Shown here: in pieces, positions 51,673 to 60,427 of the stretch
Numbering within the stretch: the stretch's first letter is position 1
Layout of the letters: the number at the start of each line of letters is the position of its first letter
Origin: Bacillus cereus
Lineage (GTDB): Bacteria > Bacillota > Bacilli > Bacillales > Bacillaceae_G
Assembly: GCF_002584535.1 (NCBI RefSeq)
Contig: NZ_NUOT01000005.1
Span: 22,413-86,412 of the forward strand
Direction: 5' to 3'
DNA length: 64,000 nucleotides
Program-made: the position numbers and the translations under genes
The notes under the pieces: model-generated
Told to the model about the DNA's origin: nothing
Database searches by the model: none
The model's input: the letters and a program-made list of their open reading frames with translations, nothing else

Positions 51673-53547
51673 ATGGAGAGGGGCGCTACACAGCAAGTAT
51701 TAAATGTATTAGAAGTTATTAATCAAAATCCACAGATGAACCAAAAAAAAATTGCAGAGCACTGCAATATATCTGTTGGTAAAGTAAATTATATTATGAA
51801 TGATTTGGCAAAAAATCAATATATTTATAGCGAGAAGTTAGGAAAGTACATGAATTATTATTTGTATAAGAAAGGCTTTGAATATATGCGCCAGGAGTTA
51901 GTGGCGTACCAAGGGAAGAAGATTAGAGTTCATCATAAAGAGGGAAAGAAGGTTACGCAAGCTGTTGTTCTTGCGGCTGGGAAGCGCCATGATTTTGGGA
52001 AGCCATCTGGTTTATTAACGGTTGGGGAAAAGCTGTTGCTAGATCGTAGTTTAGAAATTCTTGAAAATAATGGGATTGAAAAGATTGTAGTGGTAGTTGG
52101 CTATAAGAAGGAGCAGTTTGAAGGTTGGTCAGGCCGTTATAATGTGCATTTTGTGGAAAATCCGAAGTATAAGTGGACGGGATCAATGGCATCACTAGCG
52201 GAGGTTCAAGAGCTTATTACAGATGATTTCTTATTAATTGAAGATGATATTTTAATCGAAGAGAAGGCTCTTATTAAAGTGTTACATCATCCAGAACCGG
52301 ACTGTGTGTTGATTACAAATGAGAGTGGATCTGGTGATGAAGCGTTTGTTGAACTCCAGGATGGCTATCTTTATAAAATTTCAAAAGATATTCATCAGTT
52401 AAATCGTATTGATGGTGAGATGGTTGGGATTTCTAAAATCTCGTATGAAGTGTTCATGAACATGTTAGCAACATTCCGTCATAATCAAAATCCATATGTG
52501 AACTATGAATATTTACTTCTTGATGCGGCAAGGTTGTATGACGTCGGTTATGCAAAGTTATCGGATGTTGTATGGGCAGAGATTGATACAACGAAGCAGT
52601 ATGAAGTTGTGAAAAATAAAATATATCCTCGTTTAGTGAAGAAAGAAGCAGAGTTTAAAGAAAGACAAATTAAAAGATATGTTTTAGAGGCGCTTTCTAT
52701 TTCAGAAGAGCAAGTTACAAATATTCAGTCATTTGGTGGTATGACGAATACGAATTTCAAAGTAATGGCAGGCGGAAAGGAATATGTATTACGTATTCCA
52801 GGAAGCGGTACGGAAGACATGATTAGCCGCCGTGATGAAATGGAAACGGCTAATTTAGCAAGCGATTTAGGGGTCGATGCGGAACTTTTATACTTTAATG
52901 CAGAAACAGGTGTGAAGTTAGCGAAACTCATTCCAAACGCAGAAACATTAAATCCAAAAACGGCAAAACGCAGTGACAATATGATATTAACAGCAAATAT
53001 ATTAAAGAAATTACACAGTTCGGATATCGTGATGAATAACGTTTTTAATGTATTTGAAAAAGTCGAGCATTATGAAGGGTTATTAAATAAAGTAAACGGT
53101 TCTAACTTCGATGATTATGTCGAAGTGAAGAGCAAAATAATGCAATTAAAGGATATGTATGAGGCGATGGATGTTACGCTCGCGCCTTGTCATAATGATA
53201 CCGTTCCTGAAAACTTTGTTAAGAGCGGCGAAGACAAAGTGTATTTAATTGATTGGGAATATGGGGGCATGAACGATCCGATGTGGGATATCGCCGCACA
53301 TAGCTTAGAATGTGATTTTTCTTTAGAGGATGAGGAATTGTTTTTAAGTTATTATTTTAATGGATCAGTAGAAGAGTCTTATAAAGAAAGAATATTGATG
53401 AATAAGATTTTCCAAGATTTCTTATGGAGTATTTGGACGAAGATTAAAGAAAGTACAGGCAGTGATTTTGGAACATATGGAATAGATCGCTATCATCGTG
53501 CGAAGAAAAACTTACAGCTCTTTTTAGCGTTAGCGTGTGAGGTATGA
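51673..53547 (+). CDS. HTH - nucleotidyltransferase - choline/ethanolamine kinase fusion (LicA-type)
   Basis: About 624 residues with three parts. Residues 1-75 are a winged helix-turn-helix (TQQVLNVLEVINQNPQMNQKKIAEHCNISVGKVNYIMNDLAKNQYIYS). Residues about 94-320 are a sugar-nucleotide-type nucleotidyltransferase (QAVVLAAGKRHDFGKPSGLLTVGEKLLLDRSLEIL, LIEDDILIEE). Residues about 345-624 are a choline-kinase-like domain (GGMTNTNFKVMAGGKEYVLRIPG, catalytic LAPCHNDTVPENF near 505, DWEYGGMNDPMWDIAAH near 527). It probably makes phosphocholine for LicC. The start is uncertain: the promoter excludes 51637; ATG 51661 or 51673 remain. The next gene overlaps by 4 bases. Confidence 0.85.
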   Translation: MERGATQQVLNVLEVINQNPQMNQKKIAEHCNISVGKVNYIMNDLAKNQYIYSEKLGKYMNYYLYKKGFEYMRQELVAYQGKKIRVHHKEGKKVTQAVVLAAGKRHDFGKPSGLLTVGEKLLLDRSLEILENNGIEKIVVVVGYKKEQFEGWSGRYNVHFVENPKYKWTGSMASLAEVQELITDDFLLIEDDILIEEKALIKVLHHPEPDCVLITNESGSGDEAFVELQDGYLYKISKDIHQLNRIDGEMVGISKISYEVFMNMLATFRHNQNPYVNYEYLLLDAARLYDVGYAKLSDVVWAEIDTTKQYEVVKNKIYPRLVKKEAEFKERQIKRYVLEALSISEEQVTNIQSFGGMTNTNFKVMAGGKEYVLRIPGSGTEDMISRRDEMETANLASDLGVDAELLYFNAETGVKLAKLIPNAETLNPKTAKRSDNMILTANILKKLHSSDIVMNNVFNVFEKVEHYEGLLNKVNGSNFDDYVEVKSKIMQLKDMYEAMDVTLAPCHNDTVPENFVKSGEDKVYLIDWEYGGMNDPMWDIAAHSLECDFSLEDEELFLSYYFNGSVEESYKERILMNKIFQDFLWSIWTKIKESTGSDFGTYGIDRYHRAKKNLQLFLALACEV

Positions 53548-54524
53548 AAATGAGAGAAAAGCAAAGTACAGGCATATTGTATGGAGTTTTTTCTGGTTTT
53601 GCTTGGGCTGTAGATACGGTATTGATTGGGATTATCTTATCTTCACAACTTATGTTAGCAACAGAACAAGTTGTGTTGCTTGCGCCGCTTGTGAGTACAT
53701 TTTTGCATGACTTTATGTCAGCGTTATGGATGATGATATATATGGCGATAAAAGGGCAGCTGGGAACGGTTTTTTCTAAGCTGAAAACGAGAAGTGGACG
53801 GTTCGTTATGTTAGGAGCACTTATGGGCGGGCCGGTTGGTATGACGTTTTATGTACTAGCTGTAAAATATATCGGGGCTTCTTATACAGCTGCGATTTCA
53901 GCGGTATATCCAGCGGTTGGTGCACTTTTTGCATTCTTGTTTTTGAAGGATCGCCTTCGCCCCTGGAATTGGTTTGGGCTTATTATTAGTATTACATTTA
54001 TTATCATCCTTGGATTTACAGGGGACGGATTTGCGACTGAAAACTATATGTTAGGATTTATTTTCGTCCTGATTTGTATCGTTGGCTGGGGGTTAGAGTG
54101 TGTAATCTGTGCGTACGGTATGAAAGATGAAGAAGTATCCCCTGAAGAGGCCTTGCAAATTCGTCAGCTTGTTTCAGCGGTCACATATGGACTTGTGATT
54201 TTACCTGTAGCGAGCGGACATTTCTTAACAAGAGAAGTTGTGATGAGCAGTGAGTTTATTTTAATCATTGTGATTGCATTAGTTGGAACAGCTTCTTATG
54301 TATTCTACTATAAGGCAATTCATGAAATTGGACCAACAAAAGCAATGGCGCTTAACATTACGTATTCTGCATGGGCGGTTGTCATTTCTATGTTAGTATT
54401 AGGGTCACCTTTTTCATGGAAGTTAATTATTTGTTGTGTTGCGATTCTTATAGGCGCAATTTTAACGGTTGCAGATATAAATGAATTTATGAAAGCGAAA
54501 AAATATAGAGGTGAAGTAACGTGA
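53544..54524 (+). CDS. licB: LicB-type choline permease (DMT superfamily)
   Basis: 326 residues with ten hydrophobic segments in two EamA-type repeats: GILYGVFSGFAWAVDTVLIGIIL, MLGALMGGPVGMTFYVLAVKYIGASYTAAISAVYPAVGALFAFLFLKDRL, IVGWGLECVICAYGMKDEEVSPEEALQIRQLVS and GTASYVFYYKAIHEIGPTKAMALNITYSAWAVVISMLVLG. LicB proteins take up choline for surface decoration. The ATG overlaps the stop of the fusion gene (ATGA) and its own stop overlaps the licC start (GTGA), so the three genes are one coupled unit. Confidence 0.85.
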   Translation: MKMREKQSTGILYGVFSGFAWAVDTVLIGIILSSQLMLATEQVVLLAPLVSTFLHDFMSALWMMIYMAIKGQLGTVFSKLKTRSGRFVMLGALMGGPVGMTFYVLAVKYIGASYTAAISAVYPAVGALFAFLFLKDRLRPWNWFGLIISITFIIILGFTGDGFATENYMLGFIFVLICIVGWGLECVICAYGMKDEEVSPEEALQIRQLVSAVTYGLVILPVASGHFLTREVVMSSEFILIIVIALVGTASYVFYYKAIHEIGPTKAMALNITYSAWAVVISMLVLGSPFSWKLIICCVAILIGAILTVADINEFMKAKKYRGEVT

Positions 54525-55216
54525 GAGCGATTTTATTAGCAGCAGGTATGGGAACACGTTTACGCCCATTAACGTTAACGACTCCCAAATCATTAGTAGA
54601 GGTAAACGGCAAGCCGATGTTAGAGCGTCAAATTGAATACTTACAAGAAATCGGCGTCCAAGAAATTATTGTCGTTACAGGTTACTTAGCAGAGAAATTC
54701 GACTATCTTGCCCATAAGTATAATGTGAAGCTTGTGCACAATGACAAGTATGATGTATATAACAATATTTATACAATGTATGTAGTTCGTGAATATTTAC
54801 AAGAGGCATATGTAATGGATGCAGATGTTTATTTACACCGTAATATTTTTATAGAGAACCCAGCGTCATCTTTATATTTTAGTGCGAAGAAAGAAGATTT
54901 CCGTAATGAATGGATTATTAAGTATGATGAAAATCGTAAAGTATATGATATTGAAATTGGTGACGGTGATGATGATTACATCTTATGTGGTATTTCCTAT
55001 TGGTCAAAAGAAGATGGTGTCCATATTGTGAAAAAACTAGAAGAAGCAGTAGATCAGGAAAATTTCAGTGAACTGTACTGGGACAATATTGTAAAAGATA
55101 ACATTCAAGATTTAAATGTTCATTTGTACGAAATCGATAGCAATGATAGTTTTGAAATTGATTCTGTAGAGGATTTACAGAAGGTAGAAGAAAAGCTCGC
55201 TGTTTTAGCCAAATAG
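54521..55216 (+). CDS. licC: CTP:phosphocholine cytidylyltransferase LicC
   Basis: 231 residues. RAILLAAGMGTRLRPLTLTTPKSLVEVNGKPMLERQIEYLQEIGVQEIIVVTGYLAEKFDYLAHKYNVKLVHNDKYDVYNNIYTMYVVREYLQEAYVMDADVYLHRNIF, then FSELYWDNIVKDNIQDLNVHLYEIDSNDSFEIDSVEDLQKVEEKL. The run NDKY-x-x-YNN and YWDN-x-VKDNI is nearly the same as in pneumococcal LicC. It makes CDP-choline from CTP and phosphocholine. GTG start at 54521, with GAGGTGAAG in front. No LicD transferase is seen in the window, so the acceptor polymer is not shown. Confidence 0.88.
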   Translation: MRAILLAAGMGTRLRPLTLTTPKSLVEVNGKPMLERQIEYLQEIGVQEIIVVTGYLAEKFDYLAHKYNVKLVHNDKYDVYNNIYTMYVVREYLQEAYVMDADVYLHRNIFIENPASSLYFSAKKEDFRNEWIIKYDENRKVYDIEIGDGDDDYILCGISYWSKEDGVHIVKKLEEAVDQENFSELYWDNIVKDNIQDLNVHLYEIDSNDSFEIDSVEDLQKVEEKLAVLAK

Positions 55217-55315
55217 TAGTGGTATACAATAGTTGGAATTTCTTCTTGCTATATAAAATAAGAGTAGCTAAGCTAGATTTATAGAGTTAAAAAAATGAAA
55301 AGTTGGGTGGAAAAT

Positions 55316-56308
55316 ATGGTATCTATTTTAGTTTGTGGCGGAGCTGGTTATATTGGTTCTCACGCGGTGAAAAAGTTAGTTGATGAGGAACAATCTGTAA
55401 TCGTAATTGATAACTTGCAAACAGGTCATGAAGATGCAATTACAGAAGGCGTGAAGTTTTATAAGGGTGATCTTCGTGATAAAGATTTCTTAAGAGACGT
55501 TTTTAAGCAAGAAACAATTGACGCAGTGATGCATTTTGCAGCGGATTCTTTAGTCGGTGTAAGTATGGAAAAGCCGCTACAATATTATAATAACAACGTA
55601 TATGGTGCACTATGTTTACTAGAGGTAATGGAAGAATTTAAGATTGATAAGTTTATCTTCTCATCAACTGCCGCAACATATGGCGATGTAGATGTTGAGT
55701 TAATTTCAGAAGAAACACCAACAAACCCTACGAACACATATGGAGAAACAAAATTAGCGATTGAAAAAATGTTGCATTGGTATAGCCAAGCTTCTCATTT
55801 GAAATATAAGGTCTTTAGATACTTTAATGTAGCTGGTGCAACGCCAAGTGGTATGATTGGTGAGGATCATCGTCCTGAAACGCATTTAATTCCGCTTGTA
55901 TTGCAAGTTGCTTTAGGACAACGTGAGAAAATCATGATGTTTGGTGATGATTACAATACACCAGATGGTACATGTATTCGTGATTATATTCATGTGGATG
56001 ATTTAGTAGCTGCTCATTTCCTTGGACTTCAGGATTTACAAAATGGCGGGGACAGCGACTTTTATAACTTAGGGAACGGTAACGGATTTAGTGTAAAAGA
56101 AATTGTTGAAGCAGTTCGCGAAGTAACAAAGCATGAAATTCCAGCGGAAGTTGCGCCAAGAAGAGCTGGAGACCCAGCACGCCTTGTTGCATCTTCTCAA
56201 AAAGCAAAGGAAAAATTAGGATGGAATCCGCAATATATAGATATGAAAACAATTATTGAGCATGCGTGGAATTGGCATCAAAGTAAGCCGAATGGGTATG
56301 CAAAGTAA
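55316..56308 (+). CDS. galE: UDP-glucose 4-epimerase, second copy
   Basis: 330 residues. [114 protein letters not shown] (catalytic Tyr about 142), FRYFNVAGATPSGMIGEDHRPETHLIPLVLQVALGQREKIMMFGDDYNTPDGTCIRDYIHVDDLVAAH. This is the Bacillus-type GalE and the one most like the decayed copy at 47395. Start ATG 55316, with GGGTGG at 55305-55310; the ATG at 55295 has no site. It is about 100 bases after licC and closes that transcription unit. Confidence 0.93.
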   Translation: MVSILVCGGAGYIGSHAVKKLVDEEQSVIVIDNLQTGHEDAITEGVKFYKGDLRDKDFLRDVFKQETIDAVMHFAADSLVGVSMEKPLQYYNNNVYGALCLLEVMEEFKIDKFIFSSTAATYGDVDVELISEETPTNPTNTYGETKLAIEKMLHWYSQASHLKYKVFRYFNVAGATPSGMIGEDHRPETHLIPLVLQVALGQREKIMMFGDDYNTPDGTCIRDYIHVDDLVAAHFLGLQDLQNGGDSDFYNLGNGNGFSVKEIVEAVREVTKHEIPAEVAPRRAGDPARLVASSQKAKEKLGWNPQYIDMKTIIEHAWNWHQSKPNGYAK

Positions 56309-56317
56309 AATAATAAA

Positions 56318-56367
56318 AAAGAGTGTATTGTCGTTCAACATATGTTCGATAGTGCACTCTTTTTTTG
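56318..56367 (+). terminator. Terminator after the second galE
   Basis: AAAGAGTG (56318-56325) pairs with CACTCTTT (56355-56362), with further pairing of TTGTCG and CGATAG inside, followed by TTTTT. Confidence 0.75.
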
Positions 56368-56378
56368 TATAGGATATT

Positions 56379-56387
56379 TGCTATACT
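56379..56387 (+). promoter_or_regulatory. Extended -10 promoter of the two-component operon
   Basis: TGC followed by TATACT (56379-56387) is an extended -10 element; no good -35 box is seen. A start of transcription near 56394 fits translation from ATG 56415 rather than 56391. Confidence 0.5.
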
Positions 56388-56414
56388 AAAATGTACTGCG
56401 AAAGGAGGAGAATC

Positions 56415-57086
56415 ATGAAAATACTCGTAGTCGATGATGAATCGAGCATTCGCAATTTAATTCGTATGCAGCTAGAGATGGAAGGATATGAAGTACTAAC
56501 TGCAGCTGATGGAAAAGAGGCTTTGCAAAGATGGGACGAGCAGCCCGATGTATTGATTTTAGATGTGATGCTTCCAGATACGGATGGTTATGAGCTGCTT
56601 CGGCTCTTTAGGGAGAAGGACCGAGATATTCCAGTACTTATGTTAACGGCGAAGAGCCAGATGAATGATAAGCTGCTCGGACTGCAGCTTGGTGCTGATG
56701 ATTATGTAACGAAGCCATTCAATTATGCAGAACTGATTCTTCGGGTAAAGAATATGGCACGGCGCACGACGAAGAAAGAAACTTTGCAACGATATGAAAT
56801 GATCCGTGCTGGTGAATTGGTTATTTATCCGAAGGAACGGAAAGTACATGTCAATGGAGAAGAAATTGATTTAACGTATCGTGAGTTCAATTTATGTCAG
56901 CTATTTGCTTCACATCCGCATCGCGTGTTTATGCGTGATGAGCTATTGGAGAAAGTGTGGGGCTTTGAGTATAGCGGAAATACGAGAGCAGTTGATATTA
57001 TGGTGCAGCGCCTTCGGAAGAAGCTTGGAGCAAGCGGAGAACATATTAAGACGATTTATGGCGTCGGCTATAAGTTAGATTGTTAA
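56415..57086 (+). CDS. OmpR-family response regulator
   Basis: 223 residues. Receiver domain (1-118): MKILVVDDESSIRNLIRMQLEMEGYEVLTAADG, phospho-acceptor Asp in VLILDVMLPDTDGYELL (about residue 50), the Thr of MLTAKS and the Lys of DYVTKPF. DNA-binding winged helix (about 130-223): KVHVNGEEIDLTYREFNLCQLFASHPHRVFMRDELLEKVWGFEYSGNTRAVDIMVQRLRKKLG. Start ATG 56415 with AAAGGAGGAG in front. It is followed at once by the sensor kinase; together with the downstream DUF3919, PgtC-like and PgtP genes it probably controls uptake of phosphoglycerate-type compounds. Confidence 0.93.
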   Translation: MKILVVDDESSIRNLIRMQLEMEGYEVLTAADGKEALQRWDEQPDVLILDVMLPDTDGYELLRLFREKDRDIPVLMLTAKSQMNDKLLGLQLGADDYVTKPFNYAELILRVKNMARRTTKKETLQRYEMIRAGELVIYPKERKVHVNGEEIDLTYREFNLCQLFASHPHRVFMRDELLEKVWGFEYSGNTRAVDIMVQRLRKKLGASGEHIKTIYGVGYKLDC

Positions 57087-57097
57087 AAGGTGATAAG

Positions 57098-58528
57098 ATG
57101 TCGTTAAAACGAAATATGGTAATTGGTATAGTAGGGTTATTGATTCCAATTTTGTTTCTTCTTTATACGGTTGTTTACATTGCATTAGAAAAGAATATGT
57201 ATCATAATGCGGCAGGTTCTTTAGAGAAATTAAGTGTAGAAGCGCAAATTTACACGATGAACTATTTAGAGAAGGAAGAAGAAGTGGAGACGCTAGGGCC
57301 GAATTCGCTTTTGATTGCTTCTTATTTAGCAAAGCGGATGGATGTCCGTGTGCAGATGATTGGGAAGAATGGAGACGTCGTTGCGGATACAGAGAAAGGA
57401 GCTTTGCTTCATAAGAATATAGATATTGACCAGTCGTTACGAGGAAAGAAGGCATATGTATTTGAAAATGGTGACCCAGCACCACTTCTTTTATTTTCGA
57501 GTCCCGTTTATCATGGAAGCGATGTTATTGGGGCAATTCGCTTTATTAACGAATTACAAGATGAGAAAGAAGTTTTAACGAATGTGAGCTGGACATTTCT
57601 CATTACATCGATTTGTTTAGTAGCCGGCGGCATTTTCTTTGCGATTCGTTTAGCGAAATCTCTTCATAAGCCAATTGATCAGTTAAGACAAATGGCAAAG
57701 CGGCTTGCAAATGGCGATTATAAAAGTAAAATTGAGCTAAATGAATATGTAGAAATTGCCCAGTTATCAGCGTCTTTCAATGCGATGGCTGATGCAATTG
57801 AACTTCATATGACGCAGCTAAAGGAAGAGAAAGAGAAGCAGAAGGATTTCTTAGACCGAATTACGCATGAGCTGAAAACACCGCTTACTGCAATTATCGG
57901 ATATGTAGATTTAATTCCAAAATTGCAATCTGCGCGAGATGTAGAAGAAAGCCTTCATTATGTTTCGATTGAAAGTCAGCGTCTATTATCACTCGTTGAG
58001 GAGTTGCTACAATCTTCAAAGTATGGGACGAGTACGTTTGAAGTCTCTCCGACGATTGTAGATATAAAACAAATTGCGGAAGAAGCAATTTCGATTGTGA
58101 AGCCTCGTCTTCAGCAATATGAAATAGAAGTTATAAATGAATTATCTGAAGTGAATGTAGTTGCAGATTTTGATAAGACGAAGCAAATTTTCTTGAATGT
58201 GTTTGATAATGCGATTAAATATAGTGATGCTACGAAAATGAGGATAAATGTCGCGAAAAATGAACATGAAGCGAAAATTCTTATCCATGATGATGGAATT
58301 GGTATAGATGAAGCGATACTTGCAGAATGGAATCGTTCTCCAAAAGGGAAAGTACTCTCCTCTAGTTATGGAAATGGATATGGTTTGTTCATTTGTCAGG
58401 AGATTATGAACAAGCAGGGCGGAAGTATGCGAATTGAAAGTAGTGAGGAAATGGGAACGCTGGTAGTTATCACATTGTTATTACCAAGGTACATGGAAGG
58501 TATAAAAAAATTGAAAGCGATTAAATGA
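57098..58528 (+). CDS. Sensor histidine kinase (HAMP, HisKA, HATPase)
   Basis: 476 residues. Membrane helix 1 (about 6-29) and helix 2 (about 163-185, WTFLITSICLVAGGIFFAIRLA) enclose an outer sensing domain; a HAMP linker (LHKPIDQLRQMAKRLANGDYKSKIELNEYVEIAQLSASFNAM) follows; the phospho-acceptor His is in DFLDRITHELKTPLTAIIGY (about 257); the ATP domain shows NVFDNAIKYSD, DDGIGID and GNGYGLFICQEIM. Start ATG 57098 with AAAGGTGAT in front; the TTG 57080 overlaps the previous gene without a site. It pairs with the response regulator 11 bases upstream. Confidence 0.93.
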   Translation: MSLKRNMVIGIVGLLIPILFLLYTVVYIALEKNMYHNAAGSLEKLSVEAQIYTMNYLEKEEEVETLGPNSLLIASYLAKRMDVRVQMIGKNGDVVADTEKGALLHKNIDIDQSLRGKKAYVFENGDPAPLLLFSSPVYHGSDVIGAIRFINELQDEKEVLTNVSWTFLITSICLVAGGIFFAIRLAKSLHKPIDQLRQMAKRLANGDYKSKIELNEYVEIAQLSASFNAMADAIELHMTQLKEEKEKQKDFLDRITHELKTPLTAIIGYVDLIPKLQSARDVEESLHYVSIESQRLLSLVEELLQSSKYGTSTFEVSPTIVDIKQIAEEAISIVKPRLQQYEIEVINELSEVNVVADFDKTKQIFLNVFDNAIKYSDATKMRINVAKNEHEAKILIHDDGIGIDEAILAEWNRSPKGKVLSSSYGNGYGLFICQEIMNKQGGSMRIESSEEMGTLVVITLLLPRYMEGIKKLKAIK

Positions 58529-58594
58529 TACATTTATGAAACAATTATGCGGTATTTTCGAAACAACGTTTTTTTATTGTGGAGGTAGGCAGAA

Positions 58595-59377
58595 ATGAAA
58601 AGGCTATCATTTCAAATTCTCTTGTTTGTCTGTTGTACGGTTGCGGCTCTTATCTTGTTTTATGTTATAGAAAAGCAATTGTATAACCGCGTTACAACCC
58701 TAGATGACAAGCAGGCTGTTTTAGAAAGAGCAAGTGAATCTCTTCCTACTGAAGTGAAGGTAAGACATGAGAAGTGGGGAGAAGTAGTTGTAACAGATGA
58801 AGTTCGTCTACATGCGATTGTTTCATTCTTTGACCGAATTCGAATGAAGCAAACCGAAGCGAAGATCCACGAACAAGTATTTACTGGAGAAGTAACGTAC
58901 TTGAATGGACATAGGCGTACTTTTGCAGTAGGTGACTTGTTCCAGTACGAGGCAAATGTATATGGGAAGAAGGGGACAGATCCTATGATTTCCGCATTCC
59001 AAACATATTTGCTGGGCCTATATTATACGCCAGAGCGTATTAGCGATTTCTTTGCATCAGCAAAAGAGGTTGTCTTGCGAGAAGGTGATGTAGTGCGTAC
59101 TACGAATCTTACGCCAATACTTGATTCGATTCGGCAAGCAAAGCAAATTACGGACTATGGAGAGATCCAGAAATTGCTGCAATCGCAGAAGAATCCAATC
59201 GCTTATATTACTGCTTATCAAAATGGTAAACATGTAAAGAATGAACGTGAGGATATATTAACGATTTCTGTATATCCTTCTTACTTTGTCGTGCAATACC
59301 TTGGCGATAATAATGGGAATGTGATGTATATGAAAGGCTCCCTAGCAAATCTATTTGTAAAGGAGAATGTTTCATGA
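58595..59377 (+). CDS. DUF3919-like membrane-anchored protein
   Basis: 260 residues. An N-terminal signal anchor (about 5-26, FQILLFVCCTVAALILFYVIEK) and an outer domain of about 230 residues with no motif that I recognise (VKVRHEKWGEVVVTDEVRLHAIVSFFDRIRMKQ ... GEVTYLNGHRRTFAVGD). The layout and neighbours fit the DUF3919 family found in Bacillus beside PgtP. GGAGG at 58580-58584 precedes ATG 58595. It overlaps the next gene by 4 bases (ATGA), so it is probably a partner of that lipoprotein and of the sensor kinase in signal detection outside the membrane. Confidence 0.7.
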   Translation: MKRLSFQILLFVCCTVAALILFYVIEKQLYNRVTTLDDKQAVLERASESLPTEVKVRHEKWGEVVVTDEVRLHAIVSFFDRIRMKQTEAKIHEQVFTGEVTYLNGHRRTFAVGDLFQYEANVYGKKGTDPMISAFQTYLLGLYYTPERISDFFASAKEVVLREGDVVRTTNLTPILDSIRQAKQITDYGEIQKLLQSQKNPIAYITAYQNGKHVKNEREDILTISVYPSYFVVQYLGDNNGNVMYMKGSLANLFVKENVS

Positions 59378-60408
59378 GAAAGATAGCCTTTTTCTTCTTT
59401 TTGCTAGTAATTGGAGGAGCGATGTCTAGTTGCTCTCGAGATACTACCTCTATCAAATATAGTAAAAATGGTCTTCCAAATTTAAAAGATCGCCATCTAG
59501 TTGCGTATGTAGCAGCGCGTGAAGAAGTCGGTGAAGCACTTCTATCATCGTTTTGTAAACCGCGCGGGTGTACGTATGAATTTATTCGCCTCTCTACGGA
59601 GGAGCTTCTTAGAAGAGTTGAAGAAGAAGCGGGAAATCCAAAAGCCGATATTATCATTGGCGGTACATTGGATGCGCATCAAATGATGAAGCAAAAAAAT
59701 CTATCTATTCCTGTTATAAGTCAGCATGCAAGTAGCATTTCAAAAGCCGTTAAAGATCAGGATGGCTTTTGGCATGGCTATGAAGTAGAGCAGCTTGCCA
59801 TCGCGATTAATAAAGAGCGATGGAATAAGGAAATAGCGCCGCTGGGGCTTTCCTATCCGTCAGAGTGGAAAGATTTATTACATCCTGCGTATGCTGGAAA
59901 GATTATCATGCCTGATCCGAATGTTTCAGGAACAGCATATACGTTGTTCCAATCACTTGTTGATACATTTGGTGAAGAAGAGGCTGATCATTATGTAAAG
60001 GAGCTTGCGAGGCAGGTAGCGGAGGTAACGGTGAATGGTTACATGCCCGTAGAATATGTTGCAAGTGGTGAATACATGATCGGAATTAATTTTATGGGAG
60101 ATCAACGGATGCTTCAAAAACAAGGCTTTCCGATTTTAAGTAACGTGCCTGAGCAAACAGGGTTATCTGTCAATGCGATTTCTAAACTGAGACATGCACC
60201 GAGTGGTATTATAGCGGATTTATTTATTGATTATTGTTTATCAGAAGAAGCGGGGCACATTTTAGAAAAGGTTTCGTTTGGCGTACCAACGATGCTTGCG
60301 AAGAATCAGAAAGAAATAGAAGGTCAGCCAGTTAGAAGAACGAGCAAAAACGTATCAGATGGTAGAGTAATCGAGATATGGAATAGACAACGTCTCTCTC
60401 AAAAGTGA
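59374..60408 (+). CDS. Solute-binding lipoprotein, PgtC-like
   Basis: 344 residues. Lipoprotein signal FFFFLLVIGGAMSSCSR with the lipobox Cys at residue 20. The mature part is a family 1-type binding protein (HLVAYVAAREEVGEALLSSFCKPRGCTYEFIRLSTEELLRRVEEEAGNPKADIIIGG, YPSEWKDLLHPAYAGKIIMPDPNVSGTAYTLFQSLVDTFG). PgtC of enteric bacteria is a regulator of phosphoglycerate uptake rather than a transport subunit, and the absence of ABC permease or ATPase genes here, with a PgtP gene next, supports the same sensing role. The start overlaps the DUF3919 gene. Confidence 0.75.
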   Translation: MRKIAFFFFLLVIGGAMSSCSRDTTSIKYSKNGLPNLKDRHLVAYVAAREEVGEALLSSFCKPRGCTYEFIRLSTEELLRRVEEEAGNPKADIIIGGTLDAHQMMKQKNLSIPVISQHASSISKAVKDQDGFWHGYEVEQLAIAINKERWNKEIAPLGLSYPSEWKDLLHPAYAGKIIMPDPNVSGTAYTLFQSLVDTFGEEEADHYVKELARQVAEVTVNGYMPVEYVASGEYMIGINFMGDQRMLQKQGFPILSNVPEQTGLSVNAISKLRHAPSGIIADLFIDYCLSEEAGHILEKVSFGVPTMLAKNQKEIEGQPVRRTSKNVSDGRVIEIWNRQRLSQK

Positions 60409-60427
60409 GAAAAGGAGAAGAGATGAT

